6,404 nucleotides of DNA from UBA2093 sp049454855 (GTDB lineage: Bacteria; Actinomycetota; Acidimicrobiia; Acidimicrobiales; Ilumatobacteraceae). The notes beneath the pieces are model-generated. The model had not been told where the DNA came from and did not search any database. It worked only from the letters and a program-made list of their open reading frames with translations. Shown one piece after another: positions 1 to 5,815 of this stretch (positions are counted from its first letter, which is position 1; the number at the start of each line of letters is the position of its first letter). The stretch is from NCBI GenBank assembly GCA_049454855.1, contig JBMUAQ010000103.1, positions 1 to 6,404 on the forward strand. The letters run 5' to 3'. Made by a program: the position numbers and the translations under genes.

Positions 1-588
1 TTCGTCTTTGCCCCGTCGCCCCGGTGGGTGCCGGCAGGGAAGGTGTACGACATCACACGGCGGCTGCCGCCCGAGATCCTCACGGTCGGCGTGTTCCGCG
101 ACGAACACCCGCGCCGGGTCATCGAGACCGTCGACCGAGCGGGTCTGAAAGGTGCGCAGCTGCACGGACATGAGACGCCCGATGACGTCGCCGAGGTGAT
201 GAAGTCGGTGCGCACGGTGATCAAGGCGGTGACAGCGGGCACCGTCGATGCCGCACACGCCGACAGGTTCCCGACCGACCTCGTGCTCGTCGATGCACCG
301 GCACCTGGGTCGGGTCGGGTGTTCGACTGGTCGCTGCTGGGTGAGGTGCCCGTCGGCCCGCGGCTCATCCTTGCCGGCGGCCTGACGCCCGAGAACGTGG
401 CCGCCGGCATCACGGCGGCCCGACCCTGGGGTGTGGATGTCTCCAGCGGTGTGGAATCCTCCCCGGGGCACAAGGACCCCGTGAAACTGCGCAGGTTCAT
501 CGCGGCTGCGCGGGAGGCCGCTCCGGCGGGCGAGGACGCCGGTTCCGTCCCCCGCGAGCGGGCCCCGTACGACTGGATGGACGACTGA
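1..588 (+). CDS. trpF: Phosphoribosylanthranilate isomerase TrpF, 5' end outside the window
   Basis: TrpF is a cytosolic TIM-barrel enzyme that converts N-(5'-phosphoribosyl)anthranilate to CdRP (an Amadori rearrangement) in tryptophan synthesis. The frame is open from base 1 and its first residues, FVFAPSPRWV, match an internal TrpF strand. By comparison with known TrpF proteins, roughly the first 25-30 residues, including the catalytic Cys of the KICG motif, lie upstream. The GTG at 28 is therefore not the start. Visible landmarks are TVGVF, the QLHG motif, the general-acid Asp in LVLVDAP (codon 292-294), and the phosphate-binding AGGLTPENV and VDVSSGVE segments near the C-terminus. About 20 residues follow the usual last helix (ending YDWMDD), an acidic tail beyond the normal family end. 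trpB and trpA follow. Identity is confident, though the catalytic Cys cannot be checked here. Confidence 0.95.
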   Translation, partial: FVFAPSPRWVPAGKVYDITRRLPPEILTVGVFRDEHPRRVIETVDRAGLKGAQLHGHETPDDVAEVMKSVRTVIKAVTAGTVDAAHADRFPTDLVLVDAPAPGSGRVFDWSLLGEVPVGPRLILAGGLTPENVAAGITAARPWGVDVSSGVESSPGHKDPVKLRRFIAAAREAAPAGEDAGSVPRERAPYDWMDD

Positions 589-627
589 GATACGCGCCAC
601 ATCTCCCGCGCTGATCCGTCAGTGGGA

Positions 628-642
628 ACGGCGTCCCGCCGT
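628..642. other. Short GC-rich inverted repeat in the trpF-trpB gap
   Basis: ACGGCG and CGCCGT form a perfect 6-bp inverted repeat around the 3-nt loop TCC. It lies 40 nt after the trpF stop and 2 nt before the -10-like hexamer of trpB. No T-run follows, so it does not look like a standard intrinsic terminator. It could be an operator overlapping the spacer of the trpB promoter, an RNA hairpin in read-through transcripts from trpF, or chance in GC-rich DNA. Confidence 0.35.
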
Positions 643-644
643 GG

Positions 645-656
645 TGTAATCAGGGA
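645..656 (+). promoter_or_regulatory. Possible leaderless promoter of trpB (-10 element)
   Basis: The hexamer TGTAAT (645-650) matches the TATAAT consensus at five of six positions and ends exactly 6 nt before the trpB ATG at 657. Transcription would therefore start at or next to the A of the start codon. No usable Shine-Dalgarno is present: AGGG at 652-655 is only 1 nt from the ATG. No good -35 is visible. The mismatch is at position 2, normally the most conserved base, so this is a moderate call. It would let trpBA be transcribed independently of trpF. Confidence 0.4.
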
Positions 657-1823
657 ATGTCCCTTCTCGTGACCCCCGGCCCCGACGGACGCTTCGGCGA
701 GTTCGGGGGCAGGTTCGTTCCCGAGACTCTCGTGCCCGCGTGCCAGGAACTGGAGGCAGCCTTCGAGGATGCGTGGGCGGACCCCGTGTTCCGCGCCGAA
801 CTCGACAACGTGCTGCGCGAGTACGCGGGTCGGCCGAGCATCCTCACCGAGTGCCACAACCTCGGACGCCAGCTCGGCATCAGGCTGGTGCTGAAGCGCG
901 AGGACCTCAACCACACCGGCTCGCACAAGATCAACAACGTTCTCGGCCAGGCATTGCTCGCACGCAGGATGGGCAAGAAGCGCATCGTGGCGGAGACCGG
1001 TGCGGGCCAGCACGGTGTCGCCTCGGCAACTGCCGCCGCGCTGCTCGGTCTCGAGTGCAAGGTGTACATGGGTGCGGTGGACGTGGAACGTCAGGCGCTC
1101 AATGTCTTCCGCATGCGCCTGCTCGGCGCCGAGGTGGAGGCGGTGCACTCCGGCAGCCGAACGCTGAAGGACGCGGTGAACGAGGCGATGCGCGACTGGG
1201 TCGCAACGGTGGAGTCCACTCATTACTGCCTCGGTTCGGTGATGGGCCCGCACCCGTACCCGTACATGGTGCGCCAGTTCCACCGGGTGATCGGCGACGA
1301 GGCCCGTGCGCAGTGCGCGGATCTTCTCGGTGGTGCACCCGACGTGGTGGTGGCATGCGTGGGCGGCGGCTCGAACGCGATGGGCATCTTCTCCGGTTTC
1401 GTCGACACGGATGCCCGCCTCGTGGGTGTCGAGCCTGCCGGGGGTGCCGCCGTCGGCCGCGGCCAGCCCGGCGTGGTGCACGGCATGAAGAGCTACCTCA
1501 TGCAGGACGAGCACGGTCAGGTGCAGGAGGCCCACAGCATCAGCGCCGGACTCGACTACCCGGGCGTGGGCCCTGAGCACTCGTACCTTGCATCCATCGG
1601 CCGGGCCGAGTACCCGACCGTCACCGATGCCGAGGTGATCGACGCGTTCCAGTTGATGGCGCGCACCGAGGGCATCATCCCCGCGCTGGAGTGCGCGCAC
1701 GCGGTGGCCTGGATCGCCCGCGAGGCACCCCGCATGCAGGGGCGCACCGTGCTCATGAACCTCTCGGGGCGTGGCGACAAGGACGTTGCGCAGATGATGG
1801 ACGTTCTCGGCGGCGGGAAGTGA
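657..1823 (+). CDS. trpB: Tryptophan synthase beta subunit (PLP enzyme)
   Basis: TrpB condenses indole, channelled from TrpA, with L-serine to give L-tryptophan, using pyridoxal phosphate, in a cytosolic alpha2-beta2 complex. The 388-residue product is the normal length for the TrpB1 class. It starts with the typical GRFGEFGGRFVPE segment (residues 11-23), which supports the ATG at 657. HTGSHKINN carries the PLP-binding Lys at residue 91, and ETGAGQHG carries the catalytic Glu at 113. GGGSN (236-240) grips the cofactor phosphate. GLDYPGVGP holds the closure Asp at 300, PALECAHA has Glu345, and LSGRGDKD has the Ser at 370 that contacts the pyridine nitrogen. No key residue is missing. The last bases overlap the trpA start, so the two are probably translated coupled and in equal amounts. 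Confidence 0.98.
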   Translation: MSLLVTPGPDGRFGEFGGRFVPETLVPACQELEAAFEDAWADPVFRAELDNVLREYAGRPSILTECHNLGRQLGIRLVLKREDLNHTGSHKINNVLGQALLARRMGKKRIVAETGAGQHGVASATAAALLGLECKVYMGAVDVERQALNVFRMRLLGAEVEAVHSGSRTLKDAVNEAMRDWVATVESTHYCLGSVMGPHPYPYMVRQFHRVIGDEARAQCADLLGGAPDVVVACVGGGSNAMGIFSGFVDTDARLVGVEPAGGAAVGRGQPGVVHGMKSYLMQDEHGQVQEAHSISAGLDYPGVGPEHSYLASIGRAEYPTVTDAEVIDAFQLMARTEGIIPALECAHAVAWIAREAPRMQGRTVLMNLSGRGDKDVAQMMDVLGGGK

Positions 1824-2596
1824 CCGGCGCGCTCGAGTCGGTGCTGCGCGCACGCATCGCCTCCGGCGGGAAGTGCCTGGTTCCCTACATCACCGGCGGT
1901 TTCCCCGGTTGGGAGGACAGCGTGCGGGCCTGCGCCGCGAACGGCGCTGATGCCGTGGAGATCGGCATCCCGTTCAGCGACCCGGTGATGGACGGCCCGG
2001 TCATCCAGGAGGCGTCTCAGGTGTCGCTCGACGCGGGCAGCACGCCGGTGTCCGTTCTGCACCAGGTTCGCGGACTCGACGTCGGCATCCCGCTTGCGGT
2101 GATGTGCTACTACAACACCGTGTTCCACGCAGGTCACGAACGCTTCGCGAACGACCTGCACTCGGCGGGCGTGGCCGCGGCAATCGTTCCCGACCTGCCG
2201 CTCGAGGAGGCAGGGCCGTGGTGCGCGGCTGCCGACGGCGCGGGCGTGGAGACGGTGATGCTGGCCGCACCGACGGCTCCCGACGAGCGGTTGCCGCGGG
2301 TCACCGACCGTGCGCGCGGTTTCGTGTACTCAGTGGGTCTGCTCGGCGTCACGGGGGAGCGCGACACCCTGGCCGGGACGGCCACCCGTCTCGCGGCACG
2401 GGTGAAGGCGGTCACCGACAAGCCGGTGCTCGTGGGCGTCGGCGTGTCGAATGCGGCGCAGGCCGTGGAGGCCAGCACCGTCGCCGACGGTGTGGTGATG
2501 GGCGCGGCCGTGGTGCGGCGGATGATGGAGGGCGGGCCCGACGCGGTGGGCGCCTTCGTGCACGAGGTGCGCACGGCCCTCGACGGCGGCCGCTGA
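1820..2596 (+). CDS. trpA: Tryptophan synthase alpha subunit
   Basis: TrpA is a TIM-barrel lyase that cleaves indole-3-glycerol phosphate into glyceraldehyde-3-phosphate and indole, passing indole to TrpB. I chose the GTG at 1820, which shares GTGA with the trpB stop, because it gives a 258-residue protein of normal length starting MTGALESVLRARI. The frame is open further upstream, but that part lies inside trpB. The catalytic pair is present: Glu47 in AVEIGIPFSDP and Asp58 in VMDGPVIQ. Later landmarks are YYNTVFH in the loop 6 region, VPDLPLEE, APTAPDERL, YSVGLLGVTG and the phosphate-binding VGVGVSNAAQA and GVVMGAAVV segments. The GTG at 1841 is a possible later start, but it would trim the first helix. 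The context, directly after trpB, is classic. Confidence 0.97.
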   Translation: MTGALESVLRARIASGGKCLVPYITGGFPGWEDSVRACAANGADAVEIGIPFSDPVMDGPVIQEASQVSLDAGSTPVSVLHQVRGLDVGIPLAVMCYYNTVFHAGHERFANDLHSAGVAAAIVPDLPLEEAGPWCAAADGAGVETVMLAAPTAPDERLPRVTDRARGFVYSVGLLGVTGERDTLAGTATRLAARVKAVTDKPVLVGVGVSNAAQAVEASTVADGVVMGAAVVRRMMEGGPDAVGAFVHEVRTALDGGR

Positions 2597-2600
2597 CGGT

Positions 2601-2915
2601 ATGAGCATCTTCGGGCCCGAGTGCGAGCTCTGCGAGGCCGCGCGGATGACCGAGTGGTTCCACGAGGATGACGAGATGTGGATCGCCGAGTGCGAGGCGT
2701 GCGGTGTTCCCATGGTGGTGTGGCGCACCCACGACCCGCACCCACCCGAGGACGTGAAGGCCCGGCTCCATGCCCGGCTCCTCGAGATCGTGGAGGTGCA
2801 CTGGGACATGGAGGTACGCATCGACGACAACATGCGCACGATCCCCGACCACTACCACGCGCATGCCAGGCCCCGGCAGGGCTTCTACGGCCACGGAATG
2901 CGCCGCACGAACTAG
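2601..2915 (+). CDS. Uncharacterised 104-aa Cys/His-rich protein, possibly HIT-like or zinc-binding
   Basis: A small acidic protein of no recognised function, starting 4 nt after the trpA stop and so probably co-transcribed with trpBA. It has two CxxC pairs (C8/C11 in CELC, C31/C34 in CEAC), then PMVVWRTH (37-44), a helix-like stretch at about 49-66, and near the end IPDHYHAHAR (81-90) with His at 84, 86 and 88. The order N-terminal CxxC, a strand ending in His, a helix, then HxHxHx resembles bacterial histidine-triad (HIT) nucleotide-binding proteins, where CxxC plus two His hold a zinc. The usual HIT strand LVIPKRH would correspond to VVWRTH. The second CxxC fits that fold less well and suggests a zinc ribbon instead (CxxC-x19-CxxC). 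No signal peptide or membrane segment is seen. That it is a real gene is fairly secure; the fold is inference from pattern only. Confidence 0.8.
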   Translation: MSIFGPECELCEAARMTEWFHEDDEMWIAECEACGVPMVVWRTHDPHPPEDVKARLHARLLEIVEVHWDMEVRIDDNMRTIPDHYHAHARPRQGFYGHGMRRTN

Positions 2916-2924
2916 CCTCGCTGC
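2913..2924 (+). promoter_or_regulatory. Possible leaderless promoter of bcp (-10 element)
   Basis: TAGCCT (2913-2918) fits the actinobacterial -10 pattern TANNNT and ends exactly 6 nt before the bcp ATG at 2925, the same spacing as at trpB. Its first three bases are the TAG stop of the preceding gene. No Shine-Dalgarno lies in the 9-nt gap, which fits a transcript starting at the ATG. No convincing -35 was found. If real, bcp, fabZ and the GNAT gene form a unit separate from trpBA. Confidence 0.45.
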
Positions 2925-3374
2925 ATGCTGAAGGAAGGCTCGAAAGCCCCCGCCATCGAACTGCTCGACCAGAACGGAAAGCCGTTTTCGCTCGCCAAGC
3001 AGGGCAAGGGCAAGATCCTCGTCTACTTCTACCCGAAGGCCGACACGCCCGGATGCACGCAGCAGAGCTGCGGACTGAGAGACATCCTCCCCGGGATCGG
3101 CCGCACGAAGGTCGTGGGCATCAGCCCGGACAAGCCCGAGAAACAGAAGAAATTCGACGAGAAGTTCGGCCTCGGTTTCCCGCTGCTCGCCGACACGGAG
3201 AACACGGTGGCGAAGGCATACAAGGTGTGGAAGAAGAAGTCCATGTACGGACGCGAGTACATGGGCATCGAACGGTCGGCGTTCCTCATCCAGGACGGGG
3301 TGATCCTGAATGCGTGGTACAAGGTGTCGCCCAAGGACACGCCGCTCAACCTCCTGAAGGCGCTCGGGAAGTGA
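2925..3374 (+). CDS. bcp: Thiol peroxidase Bcp/PrxQ (atypical 2-Cys peroxiredoxin)
   Basis: A cytosolic peroxiredoxin that reduces hydrogen peroxide and organic hydroperoxides, usually recycled by thioredoxin. The 149 residues are full length for the Bcp/PrxQ group, and the thioredoxin-like fold begins at LVYFYPKADTPGCT (32-45). The peroxidatic Cys is C44 and the resolving Cys is C49, the Cx4C spacing that defines PrxQ with an intramolecular disulfide. Pro37, Thr41 and Arg117 (GIERSAF) complete the active site. The start follows a -10-like hexamer with no leader. The protein is unusually rich in lysine for a high-GC genome (22 Lys, for example KPEKQKKF and VWKKK). It overlaps fabZ by 4 nt, suggesting coupled translation. 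Confidence 0.95.
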   Translation: MLKEGSKAPAIELLDQNGKPFSLAKQGKGKILVYFYPKADTPGCTQQSCGLRDILPGIGRTKVVGISPDKPEKQKKFDEKFGLGFPLLADTENTVAKAYKVWKKKSMYGREYMGIERSAFLIQDGVILNAWYKVSPKDTPLNLLKALGK

Positions 3375-3799
3375 GTGGTTTCGCCCCGCCGGCCGACGTG
3401 CTGCCGCACCGTCCGCCTTTCCTCTTCGTCGACCGCATCACTGCGTTCGAGGCGGGCAAGGGTGCCACCGGGCACTGGCTGCTGCGTGGCGACGAGTGGT
3501 TCTTCCCCGGGCACTTCCCGGGGCGGCCCACCCTGCCGGGTGTGCTGATGTGCGAGGCCATCGCGCAGGTCGGTGCTTACGCCGTGCTGTCCGACCCGGC
3601 CTTCGCAGGACGGCTGCCGCTCTTCGGGGGTATCGATTCCGCACGTTTCCGTCGCCAGGTGGTTCCGGGCGACGAACTCGAGCTCGTGGTGGAGCTCGGC
3701 CGTATGAGTTCCCGCGCCGGGAAGGGAAGCGGCCGTGCCCTCGTGAACGGCGAGACGGCCTGCGAGCTCGACCTTCTCTTCGTTCTGGTCGATGCCTGA
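3371..3799 (+). CDS. fabZ: FabZ-type 3-hydroxyacyl-ACP dehydratase
   Basis: A hot-dog fold enzyme that removes water from 3-hydroxyacyl-ACP to give trans-2-enoyl-ACP in type II fatty-acid elongation. The 142-residue product has the family hallmarks in order: LPHRPPFLFVDR (11-22), FFPGHFPGRPTLPGVL (44-59) with catalytic His48, and CEAIAQVGAY (61-70) with catalytic Glu62. These are followed by FGGIDSARFRRQVVPGDEL (85-103), matching the substrate-tunnel and dimer region. I chose the GTG at 3371, overlapping the bcp stop as GTGA, because it leaves a normal FabZ N-terminus; the frame stays open upstream only as a shadow of bcp. The nearby fabF, acpP and fabG on the other strand fit the role, although it is transcribed separately from them. 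A relative acting on another acyl-ACP or polyketide substrate cannot be excluded. Confidence 0.9.
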   Translation: MSGFAPPADVLPHRPPFLFVDRITAFEAGKGATGHWLLRGDEWFFPGHFPGRPTLPGVLMCEAIAQVGAYAVLSDPAFAGRLPLFGGIDSARFRRQVVPGDELELVVELGRMSSRAGKGSGRALVNGETACELDLLFVLVDA

Positions 3800-4361
3800 T
3801 TCCGCCAGCGGTTGGGTGCCCTCGTCAGCGCCGGCCGGCCTTCTGGTTGCAGGCTCGGTCTCGTTGCGCAGGTGGCGACCCGATGACGCGGAGGTGATGC
3901 ACGCACTGATCACCGCGAACGTCGGGCACCTCCGGCCGACCATGCCGTGGATCGCGCACGAGCCGCTCGCCCTCGAGGCCCGGCGGGCACTGCTGACGGA
4001 GTGGGAGGCAGCCTTCGATGGGCACCGTGACTTTGCGTACCTTGTGCTGGAGGGCACGGAGCCGGCAGGTTCGGCCGGCTTGCACGCGCGCAGGGGAACA
4101 GGGGTTCTCGAGATCGGCTACTGGGTGGACGGTGCGCGCAACGGTCGCGGACTGGCCACCGCCGCCGCGCGGATGCTGGCCGACGCGGCTCTGGCGCTCG
4201 ACGGCGTGACCGCGGTGGAGATCCATCACGATGCGGGCAACCCGGCATCGGGCCGCGTTGCAGAGAAGTGTGGCTTCGTGCAGGTGTCGACCTATGCGCG
4301 CGATCCTGAGGCCCCCGGGGACTCGGGTGTCGCCGTGAGATGGGTGCGGACGCGCGCGTGA
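3792..4361 (+). CDS. GNAT-family N-acetyltransferase, RimJ/RimL-like
   Basis: Predicted cytosolic acetyl-CoA-dependent N-acetyltransferase of 189 residues; the substrate is unknown. After about 20 variable residues, SVSLRRWRPDDAEVMHALI (22-40) is the first strand and helix typical of the RimJ/RimL (Acetyltransf_3) subgroup, which acetylates ribosomal protein N-termini or other amines. EIGYWVDGARNGRGLATAA (107-125) is motif A with the acetyl-CoA pyrophosphate loop RNGRGLA. NPASGRVAEKCGF (150-162) is the conserved C-terminal motif of the group. The ATG at 3792 overlaps the fabZ stop by 8 nt, so translation is probably coupled; no Shine-Dalgarno is obvious. The gene ends 2 nt from the fabF stop on the opposite strand. 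Family is confident, role is not. Confidence 0.88.
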   Translation: MPDSASGWVPSSAPAGLLVAGSVSLRRWRPDDAEVMHALITANVGHLRPTMPWIAHEPLALEARRALLTEWEAAFDGHRDFAYLVLEGTEPAGSAGLHARRGTGVLEIGYWVDGARNGRGLATAAARMLADAALALDGVTAVEIHHDAGNPASGRVAEKCGFVQVSTYARDPEAPGDSGVAVRWVRTRA

Positions 4362-4363
4362 GG

Positions 4364-5548
4364 TCAGCCCGCGGGGGCGATGATGACTGAGCCGTTGTGG
4401 CCGCCGAACCCGAAGTTGTTCGAGATGGCCGGTCCCGGCGTCCACTGCCGGGCGGAACCGGTGACGAGGTCGATCGTCATTTCGGGGTCAACGGTCGTGG
4501 TGCCGGCCGTCGGCGGGATCAGGCTGTGCTGCATCGACAGGATGACCTGTGCGGCCTCGAGCGCGCCGGCCGCCCCGAGTGCATGACCAGTTACGCCCTT
4601 GCCGCTCGTGACCGGCACCGCACCGGGTCCGAACACCTCGCTGACCGCGGTGGCCTCTGCCGCGTCGTTCAACGGTGTCGATGTGCCGTGGGCGTTCACG
4701 AGCCTGATGTCGGCGGGGGACAGGCCCGCGTCGTCGAGTGCCAGGCGCATGCATGCGATGGCGCCCGTGCCGCCCGGTGAGGGTGCGGTGATGTGGTGGG
4801 CATCCGCATTCGACGATGCACCCAGCACCTCGCCCAGAATCTGCGCACCACGGGCGACCGCCCGGTCCCAGCGCTCGAGGATGAGCACGGCTGCTCCCTC
4901 GCCCATGACGAAGCCGTCACGGTCGGCATCGAAGGGCATGCTTCGGCCGGTCGACGAGAGTGCTGTCATGTTGCCGAACCCGGCCAGCGACGTGGCGGTG
5001 GCGGCGCACTCGGAGCCCCCGGTGGCCACAGCATCACAGCGACCCCAGGCAATGAGACGTGCGGCGTACCCGATGGCATGCGTCCCTGCGGCGCACGCGG
5101 TGCAGATCGTCTCGTTCGGTCCCTGCAGCCCGTGCTTCATCGATATCGCCGCGCCCGATGCGTTCGCCATCATCATCGGCACGAGGAACGGCGACACCCG
5201 GCGCTCGCCGCGTTCCACCCGGGTGATGATCTGCTCCTCGAGCGTGTGCAGTCCGCCGATGCCGGTGGCAAAGATGGTGCCGAAGCGTGCAGGGTCGACG
5301 CCGTGGTCACCGAGCTGTGCGAATGCCTCGTGGGCCGCGGCAATCGCAAACTGCTCGACGCGGTCGGCCCTGCGGGAGTCCTTCGTGCTCGCGTACCAGG
5401 GTGAGGGGTCCCAGGCGTCGATCTCGACTGCCGTGGTGCCGGAGATCCCCGGTCCCATCAAACCGTTCCAGTAGGCATCCTTGCCGATGCCGCACGGGGC
5501 GACCACACCGAGACCGGTGATCGCAACGCGGTGTCCTGCTCCGTTCAT
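4364..5548 (-). CDS. fabF: Beta-ketoacyl-ACP synthase II
   Basis: Condensing enzyme that adds two carbons from malonyl-ACP to a growing acyl-ACP. The thiolase-fold protein has 394 residues and a complete Cys-His-His triad: Cys152 in CTACAAGTHA, His287 in VNAHGTSTPLND and His322 in GVTGHALGAAGA, with the conserved Lys317. The C-terminal gating loop is NNFGFGGHN (377-385). The N-terminus VAITGLGVVAPCGIG is typical. It is somewhat shorter than the usual roughly 410 residues. The loss is mostly around residues 35-60, where the usual longer ITRFD...G-V segment is shortened to SGTTAVEIDAWDPSPWY. The ATG at 5548 has GGAG 6 nt upstream. The gene follows acpP by 27 nt in a fabG-acpP-fabF operon. The intact nucleophile makes a polyketide chain-length factor unlikely. 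Confidence 0.95.
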   Translation of the reverse strand: MNGAGHRVAITGLGVVAPCGIGKDAYWNGLMGPGISGTTAVEIDAWDPSPWYASTKDSRRADRVEQFAIAAAHEAFAQLGDHGVDPARFGTIFATGIGGLHTLEEQIITRVERGERRVSPFLVPMMMANASGAAISMKHGLQGPNETICTACAAGTHAIGYAARLIAWGRCDAVATGGSECAATATSLAGFGNMTALSSTGRSMPFDADRDGFVMGEGAAVLILERWDRAVARGAQILGEVLGASSNADAHHITAPSPGGTGAIACMRLALDDAGLSPADIRLVNAHGTSTPLNDAAEATAVSEVFGPGAVPVTSGKGVTGHALGAAGALEAAQVILSMQHSLIPPTAGTTTVDPEMTIDLVTGSARQWTPGPAISNNFGFGGHNGSVIIAPAG

Positions 5549-5554
5549 GGCCTG

Positions 5555-5558
5555 CTCC
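5555..5558 (-). promoter_or_regulatory. Ribosome binding site of fabF
   Basis: GGAG on the minus strand, 6 nt before the fabF ATG at 5548. It lies in the 27-nt acpP-fabF gap and fixes the start choice. Confidence 0.7.
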
Positions 5559-5575
5559 GGGGGGTGTGGGGCCGG

Positions 5576-5812
5576 TCAGACCTTCGTCATGAGGAGGTCG
5601 AACGCCTCTCCGACGGTCTTCAGCTCCTGGTACTCCTCCTCGGGCATCTCCACCCCGAAGACCTCCTCGAGCTCCATCACGAACTCGACGATGTCGAGTG
5701 AGTCCGCCTCGAGGTCCTCCTTGAACTTCGCGTCGCGGACGACCTTGCCGGCCTCGACGTCCAGCATCTTCACAGCGGCGGCGACGAACTTGTCGAAATG
5801 TTCCTGGCTCAT
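5576..5812 (-). CDS. acpP: Acyl carrier protein
   Basis: A small acidic four-helix carrier that holds fatty-acyl intermediates on a 4'-phosphopantetheine arm. The 78-residue product is the standard ACP size. The prosthetic group attaches to Ser38 in LEADSLDIVE; the acidic recognition helix DIVEFVMELEEVFG (40-53) follows, and the C-terminal helix includes TVGEAFDLL (66-74). The frame is open up to 5848, adding 12 residues, but I chose the ATG at 5812. It gives MSQEHFDKF, a normal ACP N-terminus, and has a strong purine-rich Shine-Dalgarno (GGAAGGAAA) 4 nt upstream, whereas the longer form would place that site inside the coding sequence. It lies between fabG and fabF, the usual fab order, and probably serves both. 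Confidence 0.97.
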   Translation of the reverse strand: MSQEHFDKFVAAAVKMLDVEAGKVVRDAKFKEDLEADSLDIVEFVMELEEVFGVEMPEEEYQELKTVGEAFDLLMTKV

Positions 5813-5815
5813 GGC

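Noticed and set aside
589..656. trp leader peptide with attenuator, or tryptophan-responsive T-box, before trpB.
   Set aside because: No short frame with tandem Trp codons, no alternative long hairpins and no T-run; only 68 nt with one small hairpin.
1691..1819. Longer N-terminus for TrpA from a GTG at 1691.
   Set aside because: It would lie inside trpB in another frame and encode Arg-rich sequence unlike any TrpA; the GTG at 1820 gives a normal start.
2678..3370. Open frame running into fabZ from 2678, suggesting a 373-residue fusion protein.
   Set aside because: The upstream part is a low-complexity Arg/His/Pro-rich shadow of the small Cys/His gene and bcp; only the part from 3371 has FabZ features.
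3029..4057. Long minus-strand open frame (342 codons) opposite bcp, fabZ and the GNAT gene.
   Set aside because: No recognisable motifs, and it covers three well-supported plus-strand genes; a typical high-GC shadow frame.
4599..5474. Long plus-strand open frame (291 codons) opposite fabF.
   Set aside because: It is a Ser/Ala/Pro-rich antisense shadow caused by GC-biased codon use; fabF has complete catalytic motifs on the other strand.
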